This document shows, in pieces, positions 1-7,669 of a stretch of 17,178 nt of DNA. The position numbers and the translations under genes are program-made. This DNA comes from CAVPEV01 sp963703555. GTDB lineage: Bacteria; Actinomycetota; Actinomycetes; Actinomycetales; Cellulomonadaceae. Within the stretch, counting starts at the first letter, position 1, and every line of letters begins with the position of its first letter. The stretch is taken from positions 1 to 17,178 of the forward strand of contig CAVPEV010000036.1 in assembly GCA_963703555.1 (NCBI GenBank), read 5' to 3'. Under the pieces are notes generated by a model. It saw only the letters and a program-made list of their open reading frames with translations, was not told the DNA's origin and searched no databases.

Positions 1-188
1 TACGGCCCGGGAGGGTCGGGTGTGGCTGAGCCTTGATTGTCCAGGTGGCTTCGGTGGATTGGCCGCCCGGTCCTCCGGGGCGCCTGGGCTGCTGAGTGAG
101 ATGCGCGGTTCGGTCGCTGTTGACGGATCTGTCGGCGGGGAGTCCTTCGGGCCACGACCTTGGTTCGTGCGCACCGAAGGAGCAGGAG
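1..188 (+). ncRNA. IS110 left-end non-coding region, candidate bridge RNA
   Basis: This is the non-coding stretch before the IS110-type transposase. IS110-group elements encode a bridge RNA in this position, about 180 nt long, that guides the recombinase to donor and target DNA (established for the family). Seen here: an outer pairing CCAGG (41-45) with CCTGG (83-87) enclosing a hairpin CCCGG (66-70)/CCGGG (75-79). A second two-part stem pairs CCTTCGG (144-150) with CCGAAGG (174-180), with an inner stem CACGA (153-157)/TCGTG (165-169). Stem-internal loop-stem architecture is what bridge RNAs show, but guide loops cannot be assigned without the element's ends and target. The element boundary lies at or before base 1. 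Confidence 0.4.
176..187 (+). promoter_or_regulatory. Ribosome binding site of the IS110 transposase, partly inside a hairpin
   Basis: A purine-rich Shine-Dalgarno stretch (GAAGGAGCAGGAG) lies immediately before the ATG at 189 and decides that start over an upstream in-frame ATG at 96. Its first bases (176-180) form the 3' strand of the 144-180 stem, so folding of the leader could limit transposase translation. That last point is inference. Confidence 0.5.
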
Positions 189-1169
189 ATGAGGCAGCAG
201 CAACCAGTCCCGCGCGGGTGGGCGGGTGTCGATGTTGGCAAGGGGCACCACTGGGTGTGCCTGATCGAGGAGGCCGGCGCGACGTTGTGGTCGTCGGCGG
301 TCGCCAACGACGAGGGCGCCATCCTCGAGGCGATCGGTCAGGTCTGGGCCCGCGGTCAGCAGGTCGTCTGGGCGGTCGACGTCACCGGAACCATGTCCGG
401 CCTGCTGCTGGCACTGTTGGCCGCCCACGGTCAACGCGTGACCTACGTGCCGGGGCGAACGGTGAACCGGATGGCGGTGGCTTATCAAGGTGAGGCCAAG
501 ACCGATGCTCGGGACGCCTGTGTCATCGCCGAGACCGTGCGCCACCGTGGTGACCTGCACGAGATCGACGTGCCCACCGCGCTGGTCGCCGAACTGCGGC
601 TGCTGATGGCCCACCGCAGTGACCTGGTCGCCGACCGGGTGCGGATCATGAACCGGTTGCGTGACGTCCTGACCGGATACTTCCCCGCGCTGGAGCGTGC
701 GTTCGACGTCGCCCACAGCCACGGCGCCGTGGTGCTGGCGACCGGGTACCAGACCCCGGCAGGCATCCGCGCCCGCGGCCAGTCCCGCCTGCAGGCGTGG
801 CTGGCCAGACGAAAGGTCCGCTCCGCTGCGCAGATCGCCGCCGCCGCCCTGGCAGCGGCCCGCACCCAGCACACCAACGTGCCCGCCGAGGCCGTCGCGG
901 CGAGCATCGTGGCCGACCTGGCCACCCAGCTGTTGAGGATCGACGCGCGGATCAGCGAGGTGACCGAACGCATCACCACGACGTTCCGGTCCCACCCGCA
1001 GGCGCAGATCATCGAGTCCCTGCCGGGCATGGGGCCGATCCTGGGCGCCGAGCTCATCGCCGCCGCCGGCGACCTGAACGGTTACCCGGACGCCGGGCGC
1101 CTGGCCTGTGCCGCCGGGCTCGTTCCCGTTCCCCGCGACCCCGGACGACGCACAACGCTGTACCAATGA
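189..1169 (+). pseudogene. IS110-family transposase, C-terminally truncated
   Basis: A 326-residue DEDD-type recombinase. The N-terminal RuvC-like domain shows Asp15 (GVDVGKG), Asp64 (AVDVTG), and Asp106 and Asp109 (KTDARDA). The C-terminal Transposase_20 region starts near residue 270 with ESLPGMGPILGAEL and runs to RLACAAGLVPVPRDPGRRT. There the family similarity stops and the frame ends three codons later (LYQ, stop). Family members are about 400 residues, so roughly 80 are missing, including the part that carries the catalytic serine. The enzyme is therefore very probably dead. The ATG at 189 is preferred because of the ribosome binding site just upstream and because the family motif starts about 10 residues later. 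The break, near 1152, lies about 75 bp from the end of the mazF-like gene. Confidence 0.88.
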
Positions 1170-1227
1170 GTCCACCCCACCCTCGCACGACGCCCGGACC
1201 TGCCGCAGACATGGCGTGCAGCTAAAG

Positions 1228-1580
1228 CTAGAGCTGGAGGTGGAGGCGTAGGGCGTCGTCGAGCTGAGCCATCAGGTGGGTGGGAACGCGGCCAATCACT
1301 GGGCCCAACCGTTCGACGGAGACTGACCGGACCTGTTCGGCCTGCGCCTTGGAGTCGAGTCGAAGGTCAGTCTCGTCGGCAGGCAGGAGCACCTGGAAGG
1401 GGAACACCCGGGCGACAGTGGTGGTGAGCGGAACGATGGTGACCACGCCGCGGCCGAGGCGTGCGGCTGTGGCGTTGGCGCGGTCGTTGCTGACGATGAC
1501 GGCCAGGCGACGCTTGTTCGCCTCGCCTCGCCTCGCTGGGCCGGGTCCAAGTCGGTCAGGCGGATTTCACCGCGCAGCAT
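1228..1580 (-). pseudogene. mazF: MazF/PemK-family toxin, frameshifted by a pentanucleotide repeat
   Basis: MazF toxins are endoribonucleases that cleave mRNA. Read from the ATG at 1580, the frame gives MLRGEIRLTDLDPAQRGEA and then goes out of phase. A second frame ending at 1228 carries the rest: VTIVPLTTTVARVFPFQVLL, DSKAQAEQVRS, GPVIGRV and a terminal LRLHLQL, all typical of actinobacterial MazF. The shift falls in three tandem copies of CCTCG (plus strand, 1521-1535). With two copies the frame would be continuous and give a normal 115-residue MazF with the GEANKRR...VIVSNDRAN core. The start overlaps the antitoxin end by 14 nt, as in co-translated pairs. As written the toxin is inactive. 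Replication slippage or an assembly error are the alternatives. Confidence 0.85.
1521..1535. repeat. Three tandem CCTCG units inside mazF
   Basis: Three exact copies of a 5-bp unit, flanked by partial matches. The number of units sets the reading frame of the mazF-like gene: two copies are in frame, three copies are shifted. Confidence 0.9.
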
Positions 1581-1797
1581 CAGCGAGCCCATCGGCCGCA
1601 GTCGACTCCCACGCCGCGGCGTCACCCGATGCTTCCCACTCGTCCCACGCGGCGGCGTAGGACTCCTCCAGCTCCGGGTCGCCCAGAAGCCGGATCGCCT
1701 GCTGGATCGCTGCAGAACGCGACGACAACCCGGCTGCGTGCGCGTACTTGTCGAGAGCGGCCACCTCGTCCTCGGAGAGACTGACACTGAGCTTCAT
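1567..1797 (-). CDS. mazE: MazE-like ribbon-helix-helix antitoxin
   Basis: A 76-residue protein. The first 40 residues (MKLSVSLSEDEVAALDKYA... SRSAAIQQAIRLL) look like a ribbon-helix-helix DNA-binding domain. The acidic, Ala-rich tail (EESYAAAWDEWEASGDAAAW) is the kind of region that wraps an mRNA interferase. It lies directly upstream of, and overlaps by 14 nt, a mazF-like gene, which is the standard antitoxin-first order. Such antitoxins neutralise the toxin and repress their own promoter; an inverted repeat between the promoter elements just upstream fits this. With the toxin frameshifted, the antitoxin is an orphan. It could still counter a related MazF elsewhere in the genome. Confidence 0.82.
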   Translation of the reverse strand: MKLSVSLSEDEVAALDKYAHAAGLSSRSAAIQQAIRLLGDPELEESYAAAWDEWEASGDAAAWESTAADGLADAAR

Positions 1798-1803
1798 GAC
1801 GTC

Positions 1804-1832
1804 ATGCTACCCCGGTAGTACTCGGGTGGCTA
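1804..1832 (-). promoter_or_regulatory. mazE promoter with operator-like inverted repeat, leaderless
   Basis: On the minus strand TAGCCA (1827-1832) and TAGCAT (1804-1809) are 17 bp apart. The second fits the actinobacterial -10 pattern TANNNT and ends 6 nt before the ATG at 1797, so transcription would start at the start codon. An inverted repeat, CTACC (1807-1811)/GGTAG (1814-1818), overlaps the -10 box and is a candidate autorepression site. The -35 match is weak. Confidence 0.45.
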
Positions 1833-3060
1833 CTTCGGTCGCCTTTCCGCATCTGCCGCCGCCCGCGCGCCTGCCGAGTGTCGGATACTCGGTGTCTCGT
1901 CGGTGAGAGGTTCACCGACTGGGGCCCGAACCACACAGCGGATGGGACCATCGATCACGCGACGGAGGTGTCCGGCAGAACCAGCTCCGGACTCCCGCGC
2001 ATCTCGCAGAAGACCCCGAACCACAGCAACATCCTGCTCAGCCAAGACATCCAGTACGCGGCCTCGGACTCGTGCCTGGGGGCGAACGTCGTGCGCGTGG
2101 CGAGTGGATGGGCGCCACGCGCTCTCGCCTATTCCTGGGTGACCATCGGGGTCCCGCCCGGACCTTGAGTTCGCCCCGGTCGACGGGGGACGCCGTCGAG
2201 GCGCCCGTCTAGGCGGATGGCGGCCGTGTGTGGGGTGCCGCACATCAACCGGGCATGACCCGGTCGCGCGTCCCGAAGGGCGCCCCGCCCGCGGGCAGCT
2301 CACCACCGGAGAGCACACCGAGCCGGACTGTCTCGCCCCGGGATCAGTGGAGGTTCCATCGGACCCGGGGTGAGACAGGAGCGGTCTTCACGTCCTTCCC
2401 CAAGGCCGGCGTCGTGCGCGCCGCGCGCCTGCTCACCCCTGGTCGGCTGCGTCCCGAATCGCATCTGAGCCTCGCTCTGGGTCATGTGCCGGGCGTCCTT
2501 CGCTCCGCGCGGCGACGTCTCGTCCCTCCCCAGTCGCTTACCACCGACCCGACTCGAGCATGCGGCCGCCGTCCATGTGTCGCGCTCGTCGAGCACGACG
2601 GCGAACGGAACCCGCGCGGCGAGCAGGCCGAGCATCCAGACGGCGTGGCACCAGGCTCGCAGTCTGCAGCTGCCAGCCCCGGACAGCGTCGCGCAGCTGG
2701 TCCCGGGATGTGCGTACTTCGTAGCGGACGGGCAGCAGCACGATCGCTACGGCCGATTGGAGCGCCTCCATCTGGCCCGACATCGACCTGAGATCCAAGG
2801 CCCGTGCACTGCGCCAAGCTCTGGGGGCAGCAGGGCTGTGGCACCACCGAGTGGCCACCGCAGGACGAACTCGACGTGACGCGCGGGCGACCGGTAGGCG
2901 CCAGCTGCGCGACGATCCGGCGGCCTACCGATGACCGGCCGGTGAGCTGGGTGAACCTTTGCCGACGAAGTGGCCAAGGGTCGTTTGGTTGCTGCTGCAG
3001 ACGTCCTGGACGCACCTAGCGTTTGCGCCGACATCGACCGGAACGCCACCACGGAGCCTC
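1830..3060. other. 1.2-kb stretch with no recognisable gene
   Basis: Between the mazEF locus and ugpA no reading frame shows a family I recognise, a good ribosome binding site and a sustained coding signal. Minus-strand fragments look locally protein-like in more than one frame. Examples are ARVRGRVLDVLAEQDVAVV within 1830-2318, RDQLRDAVRGWQLQTASLV within 2538-2858, and MLGLLAARVPFAVVLDERD ending the 2300-2635 frame. The last two are adjacent in sequence but in different frames, which fits a decayed minus-strand gene around 2300-2860. The segment 2160-2300 shows nothing clear. The stretch just before 3061 must contain the ugp promoter, but I cannot place it convincingly. Confidence 0.5.
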
Positions 3061-4104
3061 ATGACGACGACAACGACCAGACCGCCCACACCCTCGGGAA
3101 CCCAGGCGGGCGACGGCTCCTCGACCCCGGCCCCGGAGCAGGGCACCGCCGGACGCCGCGCGGTGACCGGCCGGCTCGCGGCACTCGTCGCACATGCGAC
3201 CGGGCAGGACCTCGGGCCGTTGGCCCGCCGCCGCCGCCGCCGCGGCGGGATCGTATTCCTGGCGCTGGCGGGCCCCAACATCGGGCTGCTCCTGTTGTTC
3301 GTGTACCGACCGCTGCTGCAGGGCCTGTACCTGTCGACGTTGCAGTGGAACCTCGGTTCCCCGGTGGCCCGGTTCATCGGGCTGGGCAACTACGTCGAGT
3401 GGTTCAGGGCGCCGTCGACCGCCCAGGTGCTCACCACCACGGGGATCTTCACGGTCTCGACCGTCGGCGGTGCCCTGGTGATCGGGTTGGGGCTCGCGCT
3501 GCTGCTCGACCGCCGGCTGCCGGGACGCAGCGTCGCCCGCACGGTGGCCTTCGCCCCCTACGTGCTGTCCGGGCTGGCGGTCGGCATCCTCTGGCTGTTC
3601 ATCTTCGACCCGCGGTACGGGCTGCTCGCCGAGGTGCTCGGCTGGTTCGGGGCGTCCTCGCCGCAGTGGTACACCGAGCCGCCGTGGCCGCTGGTGATGA
3701 TCATCGTGGTCTACCTGTGGAAGAACCTCGGGTACGTCGCACTGATCTACATGGCGGGTCTGCAAGCCATCCCGCAGGACCTGCGCGACGCGGCTGCGCT
3801 GGACGGGGCCTCACCGGCCCGCACGCTGCGCTCGATCGTGCTGCCGCTGCTCATGCCGACCACGTTCTTCCTGCTGGTCACGATGATGCTCAGCTCGCTG
3901 CAGTCCTTCGACATCATCCAGGGGATGACCAAGGGCGGTCCGGTTGGCTCGACGACCACGTTGATGTACCAGATCTACCAGGAGGGCTTCGTCAACGGCC
4001 GGGCTGGGTACGCCTCGGCCGGTGCGACGGTGCTGTTCCTGATCCTGCTCGGCGTCACCGCGCTGCAGATGCGGTTCGTCGAACGAAGGGTGCACTACGC
4101 ATGA
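3061..4104 (+). CDS. ugpA: ABC transporter permease, UgpA/MalF type
   Basis: A 347-residue inner-membrane permease of the carbohydrate uptake (CUT1) family. After a long hydrophilic, Thr/Pro-rich N-terminus and an Arg run (residues about 57-62) come about six hydrophobic segments, beginning GGIVFLALAGPNIGLLLLFV. The EAA loop that docks the ATPase is visible as DAAALDGASPARTLRSIVLP. The ATG at 3061 has a CGGAG site 4 nt upstream; an in-frame TTG at 2959 is less likely. The stop overlaps the next start by 4 nt (ATGA), so translation is coupled. Gene order permease-permease-binding protein-GDPD points to glycerol-3-phosphate or glycerophosphodiester uptake, but the permease alone does not fix the substrate. 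Confidence 0.88.
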   Translation: MTTTTTRPPTPSGTQAGDGSSTPAPEQGTAGRRAVTGRLAALVAHATGQDLGPLARRRRRRGGIVFLALAGPNIGLLLLFVYRPLLQGLYLSTLQWNLGSPVARFIGLGNYVEWFRAPSTAQVLTTTGIFTVSTVGGALVIGLGLALLLDRRLPGRSVARTVAFAPYVLSGLAVGILWLFIFDPRYGLLAEVLGWFGASSPQWYTEPPWPLVMIIVVYLWKNLGYVALIYMAGLQAIPQDLRDAAALDGASPARTLRSIVLPLLMPTTFFLLVTMMLSSLQSFDIIQGMTKGGPVGSTTTLMYQIYQEGFVNGRAGYASAGATVLFLILLGVTALQMRFVERRVHYA

Positions 4105-4928
4105 GCGCGCTGCGGCGTCTCCCGATCGTCCCCTGGCTCTCGATGGTGCTGGCAACCCTGGTCCTCGGCGCTCCCCTGGTCTGGATGGTGCTGGCCAGCC
4201 TGAAGACCCCGCAGGAGCTGTACTCGCTGCCGCTGCGCTGGTTCCCGGCCAGCCCTCACCTGCAGAACTACGCCGACGTGGTCGCCACGATCCCGATCGG
4301 CCACTTCATGATCAACAGCGTCGTGGTGACCGTGCTGGGCGCGGGGCTCAAGGTCGTCCTTGGCCTGACCTGCGCCTACGCCCTGGTCTTCGTCGATGTG
4401 CCGTTCAAGAAGGTCGCGTTCCTGCTGGTCATCGCAACGCTGATGATCCCGCCGCAGATCACGATCATCCCGAACTACACCTTCATCGCCTCGTTGGGCT
4501 GGTTGAACACCTACCAGGGGATCATCGTCCCCGGCCTGGCCAGCGCCTTCGGCACGTTCCTGTTCCGTCAGCATTTCCTCGGGTTGCCCGCCTCGGTGCT
4601 CGAGGCCGCCGAGCTGGACGGGGCCGGCCACTGGCGTCGGCTGTGGCGGTTCGTTGTGCCGATGTCGCTGCCGACCCTCGCCGCGGTGGCGCTGGTCTCG
4701 GTGGTCACCGAGTGGAACGACTACCTGTGGCCGTTCCTCGTGGTGGACAACGCCAACCGGATGACCCTGCCGGTGGGGCTGACCCTGCTGCAGAACATCG
4801 ACGGGATGACCAGCTGGGGCGTGCTGCTCGCCGCCACGGTCATCGTCACCCTGCCGATCCTCGCCGTCTTCCTGGTGCTGCAACGGCGCCTGGTTGCCGG
4901 TCTGACCGCGGGCGCCGTCACCGGCTGA
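4101..4928 (+). CDS. ugpE: ABC transporter permease, UgpE/MalG type
   Basis: A 275-residue permease, the partner of the upstream gene. It starts with a hydrophobic segment (PWLSMVLATLVLGAPLVWMV) and a periplasmic-side stretch of the MalG kind (LKTPQELYSLPLRWFPASP). Five further hydrophobic segments follow, and the ATPase-docking EAA motif is EAAELDGAGHWRRLWRFVVP. The length is normal for the family. The start ATG at 4101 overlaps the ugpA stop, so the two subunits are probably made in equal amounts. A stem-loop follows in the gap before the binding-protein gene. No ATPase gene follows anywhere in the operon, so a shared MsmK/UgpC-type ATPase encoded elsewhere must power it (inference from family practice). 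Confidence 0.9.
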   Translation: MSALRRLPIVPWLSMVLATLVLGAPLVWMVLASLKTPQELYSLPLRWFPASPHLQNYADVVATIPIGHFMINSVVVTVLGAGLKVVLGLTCAYALVFVDVPFKKVAFLLVIATLMIPPQITIIPNYTFIASLGWLNTYQGIIVPGLASAFGTFLFRQHFLGLPASVLEAAELDGAGHWRRLWRFVVPMSLPTLAAVALVSVVTEWNDYLWPFLVVDNANRMTLPVGLTLLQNIDGMTSWGVLLAATVIVTLPILAVFLVLQRRLVAGLTAGAVTG

Positions 4929-4940
4929 TTGCGCCGCACC

Positions 4941-4960
4941 GGCCGGCGCATCTGCCGGCC
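4941..4960 (+). promoter_or_regulatory. Intercistronic stem-loop between ugpE and ugpB
   Basis: A perfect 7-bp inverted repeat, GGCCGGC (4941-4947)/GCCGGCC (4954-4960), with a 6-nt loop. It lies in the only real gap of the operon, ahead of the binding-protein gene. Such hairpins often partly terminate or protect transcripts so that binding protein and permeases are made in different amounts. There is no U-run, so it is not a simple terminator. Confidence 0.4.
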
Positions 4961-5029
4961 ATTGATTCCGCAGCACCTGCTGCACCCACCCGGCCGCCCC
5001 TGTGCGGCCACGAGCAAGGAGAACTACGC

Positions 5030-6421
5030 GTGCGCACCCCTCGCATGTTCCGCATGGCCCGGCCATCTGCGTCCCAACGCCGGCTGGCACGTCCCGGGCT
5101 GGTGGTCGGCGGCGCCCTCGCCGGTCTGGCCGCCCTGGCTCTCAGCGCATGCGCCGGTCCGGCCGTCGGCTCCCAGACGACGCCGAAGGCCAGCGCCAGC
5201 TCGGTGGACTGGTCTGCCGTCGAACCGGCCAAGCAGATCACCTTCTGGAGCAACCACCCCGGCAAGTCGCAGACCGTCGAGGAGGCGGTGATCGACGCGT
5301 TCACCAAGAAGACCGGGATCGCGGTCAACCTGGTCACCGCCGGTTCGAGCTATGACGAGGTCGCCCAGCGCTTCCAGGCGGCGTCGCAGACCGACGGACT
5401 GCCCGACGTCGTGATCGCCTCCGACGTGTGGTGGTTCCGCTACCACCTGAACAGCCAGATCATCCCGGTGGACGACATCCTCAAGGCCGTCGGCTCGGAC
5501 ACCAGCGACTACGTCACGGCGCTGTACGGCGACTACGAGTACGACGGTCAGCACTGGGCGGTCCCTTACGCCCGGTCGACCCCGCTCTTCTACTACAACA
5601 AGGACATGTGGGCGGCGGCGGGGCTGCCGGACCAGGGGCCTGCGTCGTGGGACCAGATGGCCCAGTGGTCCGCCGCGCTCAAGGCCCAGGTGCCCGCCAA
5701 CGGCTCGCCGATGGGTCTGTCCACCGGCCCCTCCTGGAGTGCGTGGTGGCTGGAGAACTTCGTCTGGGGTCAGGGTGGTCAGTACTCCGACGGGTTCGAC
5801 CTCAAGACCCTGACCGACGCCGGAACGGTGGCCGGGGTGCAGCAGCTCAAGGACCTCGTCGACGCCGGTACCATCTCGATCTCCGAGGACTCGGTCGCTG
5901 ACTTCAACGCCGGCGTGGTCGCCTCGACCATCGGCTCCACCGGCAGCCTGGCCGGGGTGCTGAGCGCGGCGAAGTTCTCCGTCGGCACCGCCTACCTGCC
6001 GGATGGCCCGAAGGGCTCCGGCACGCCGACCGGTGGCACCGGTCTGGCGATCTCGGCGGCCAGCGACCAGTCGCACCAGCTCGCCGCCGCGATGTTCGTC
6101 GACTTCCTCACCAACACCGCCAACACCGCCACGTTCTCCCAGGCCACCGGCTACATGCCGGTCCGGACCTCGGCGGTGGAGTCCGATGCGATGAAGCAGG
6201 TCTACGCGAAGACCCCGCAGTTCCGCACGGCGGTCGACCAGCTGGCCGACAAGGCGCGGTCGCAGGACTACGTGCGCGTCTTCGTCCCAGGGGCCGACGC
6301 GATCCTCAACAGCGGCCTGGAGCAGGTGCTGCTCAAGGGTGCTGACCCGAAGGCCGCGCTCGAGGCGATCACCCCGCAACTGAAGACCGCGTACACCGAG
6401 AACGTCGAGCCGTACCTGTGA
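5030..6421 (+). CDS. ugpB: Solute-binding lipoprotein of the ABC importer, UgpB type
   Basis: A 463-residue extracytoplasmic binding protein. The signal peptide has an Arg-rich start, a hydrophobic core (GLVVGGALAGLAALAL) and the lipobox LSAC with Cys41 as the probable lipidation site. The mature part begins QITFWSNHPGKSQ, the usual CUT1 start. UgpB-like landmarks follow: VPYARSTPLFYYNKDMW, then GGTGLAISAAS, then ATGYMPVRTS, then YVRVFVPGADAI. These correspond to ligand-contact regions of UgpB (family knowledge; alignment by eye). The GTG at 5030 is chosen because AAGGAG (5016-5021) lies 8 nt upstream and the signal peptide begins there. An in-frame ATG is found at 5045. The stop overlaps the ugpQ start (GTGA). 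The likely ligand is glycerol-3-phosphate or a glycerophosphodiester such as glycerophosphocholine; another sugar is possible. Confidence 0.88.
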   Translation: MRTPRMFRMARPSASQRRLARPGLVVGGALAGLAALALSACAGPAVGSQTTPKASASSVDWSAVEPAKQITFWSNHPGKSQTVEEAVIDAFTKKTGIAVNLVTAGSSYDEVAQRFQAASQTDGLPDVVIASDVWWFRYHLNSQIIPVDDILKAVGSDTSDYVTALYGDYEYDGQHWAVPYARSTPLFYYNKDMWAAAGLPDQGPASWDQMAQWSAALKAQVPANGSPMGLSTGPSWSAWWLENFVWGQGGQYSDGFDLKTLTDAGTVAGVQQLKDLVDAGTISISEDSVADFNAGVVASTIGSTGSLAGVLSAAKFSVGTAYLPDGPKGSGTPTGGTGLAISAASDQSHQLAAAMFVDFLTNTANTATFSQATGYMPVRTSAVESDAMKQVYAKTPQFRTAVDQLADKARSQDYVRVFVPGADAILNSGLEQVLLKGADPKAALEAITPQLKTAYTENVEPYL

Positions 6422-7236
6422 GCACCGACCTGGCCGGAACCGGTGCCGTGACGGGCCGTCCGCTCGTCATCGCCCACCGGGGCAACAGCTCGGTGGCGCC
6501 GCAGAACACGCTCGCGGCGTTCGAGGCGGCCTGGCGGGCGGGCGCCGACCTGGTCGAGCTGGACATCCAGCTCACCCGGGACGGACAGGTCGTCGTGCTG
6601 CACGACGACACGGTGGACGCGACCACGGACGGGACCGGGGCGGTCGCCGATCTCGACCTGGAGCAGGTCCGGGCGCTGGACGCGGGCGTCGGTTTCGCCC
6701 CGGCGTTCGCCGGTCAGCGGGTGCCGACCCTCGCCGAGGTGCTCACCTGGCAGTCCGGGCGTCCGGGCATCGGGCTGCTGCTCGAGCTCAAGGGCTCGTG
6801 GACGCCCGAGCAGGTCGAGCCGGTGACGGCCGCGATCGCCGCGGCCGGGCTCTCGGACCAGGTGATCGGGCAGAGCTTCTGGTCCGAGACGGTCGCGGCA
6901 CTGCGTCAGGTGGCCCCGCAGCTGCGGCGGGGGCTGCTGGTCTTCAAGGTGCCGGACGACCTGGTCGAGCGGTGCACCGACCTGGGCGTCATGACCTGCA
7001 ACCCGTACGGCCCCCTGCTGGTCGCGGACCCGGGCCTGGTCGCCCGGTTGCACGCCGCTGGGCTGCAGGTGATGGTCTGGACGCTCGACGAGCAGGCCCA
7101 CTGGGCTGCGGCGTCGGCCGTCGGGGTGGACGCGGTGATCACGAACCGCCCCGATCGACTGGCGGGGTGGCTGGACGGTTCGTCGGGCGGACGAACCGCA
7201 CCGGTCGCCCCGTCGCAGGTGTCGTTGCGCAACTGA
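6418..7236 (+). CDS. ugpQ: Glycerophosphodiester phosphodiesterase
   Basis: A 272-residue GDPD-family enzyme, which hydrolyses glycerophosphodiesters to glycerol-3-phosphate and an alcohol. Catalytic His20 (AHRG) and His62 (LHDD), metal ligands Glu47 and Asp49 (VELDIQLTRDG) and Glu123 (LLLELKG) are all present. The usual HRG...PENT motif reads APQNT here, with Gln29 in place of the common Glu. No signal peptide is seen, so it is cytoplasmic and would act on imported substrate. The GTG start overlaps the ugpB stop by 4 nt. Its place as the last gene of the importer operon is the best evidence that the importer handles glycerophosphodiesters. A perfect hairpin follows 18 nt after the stop. Confidence 0.93.
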   Translation: MSTDLAGTGAVTGRPLVIAHRGNSSVAPQNTLAAFEAAWRAGADLVELDIQLTRDGQVVVLHDDTVDATTDGTGAVADLDLEQVRALDAGVGFAPAFAGQRVPTLAEVLTWQSGRPGIGLLLELKGSWTPEQVEPVTAAIAAAGLSDQVIGQSFWSETVAALRQVAPQLRRGLLVFKVPDDLVERCTDLGVMTCNPYGPLLVADPGLVARLHAAGLQVMVWTLDEQAHWAAASAVGVDAVITNRPDRLAGWLDGSSGGRTAPVAPSQVSLRN

Positions 7237-7254
7237 CCCTCGCAGCGAACGACC

Positions 7255-7299
7255 CGCAGGTCGGCCCGGCAGCCATACGGGCTGCCGGGCCGACCTGCG
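7255..7299. terminator. Perfect 20-bp hairpin between convergent genes
   Basis: Two exact 20-nt inverted arms, 7255-7274 and 7280-7299, enclose a 5-nt loop (ATACG). The hairpin sits 18 nt after the ugpQ stop and 3 nt beyond the stop of the convergent methyltransferase remnant, so it can serve both directions. There is no U-tract, as is common for actinobacterial terminators. Confidence 0.8.
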
Positions 7300-7302
7300 T
7301 CG

Positions 7303-7590
7303 TCAGACGCGGGCCAGGACCTCGCCGTGCAGCACCGCGAACCAGCCGTCGGGCTCCTCGCCCCAGGCCCGCCATGCCTCGGAGAGCTGTTCCAGGCCGA
7401 CCTCGTCGGCCAGCTGCCGGTCGACCGTGTGCCGGACGAAGTCGGAGGCCACGCAGCGCTCGGCCCACAGCCCGGACCACCAGGCGCGGTCGGCCGGGGT
7501 GGCGTAGCACCACACACCGGCGCTGGCCATGATGCCGTCGGGGTCGAAGCCGGCCGCCCGCACCCAGGACAGCAGCTTGCGGCCTACAGG
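7303..7590 (-). pseudogene. C-terminal remnant of a class I SAM-dependent methyltransferase
   Basis: The minus-strand frame ending at 7303 reads GRKLLSWVRAAGFDPDG, then ASAGVWCYATPADRAWWSGL, and ends EEPDGWFAVLHGEVLARV. I recognise this as the last 90 or so residues of an actinobacterial methyltransferase. The Rossmann fold with the SAM-binding glycine motif, normally upstream, is absent. The similarity stops near 7585, and the 20 codons between there and the first available ATG (7611) do not resemble the family. The gene has lost its 5' two thirds. The breakpoint is about 85 bp from the hicAB pair, which suggests hicAB arrived with, or through, the event that cut it. Confidence 0.65.
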
Positions 7591-7634
7591 GCATCCGGAA
7601 CCTAGAGGCACTCAGACCGAGCGTGGCTGAGGCG

Positions 7635-7663
7635 TTGGCAGGCGGTACCGCGAGTGGTACCAT
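7635..7663 (+). promoter_or_regulatory. hicA promoter with paired GGTACC sites, leaderless
   Basis: TTGGCA (7635-7640) and TACCAT (7658-7663) are 17 bp apart, close to the sigma-70 consensus. The -10 box ends 6 nt before the GTG at 7670, so the mRNA probably starts at the start codon. Two GGTACC palindromes (7644-7649 and 7656-7661), 12 bp apart, lie across the spacer and -10 box. They are a good candidate operator for HicB. Confidence 0.55.
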
Positions 7664-7669
7664 TTTGCT

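Noticed and set aside
3228..3246. The CGC/GCC-rich run in ugpA as a frameshift-prone repeat
   Set aside because: It encodes an Arg run just before the first membrane segment, as expected for topology, and the frame is intact.
2970..4928. A single 652-codon protein fused across ugpA and ugpE
   Set aside because: Only its last 275 residues are real (UgpE). The front is out of frame with UgpA and is Arg/Pro/Gly-rich noise.
5024..6379. A 451-codon open frame antisense to ugpB
   Set aside because: It has the same high-GC shadow character, with no ribosome binding site and no recognisable fold.
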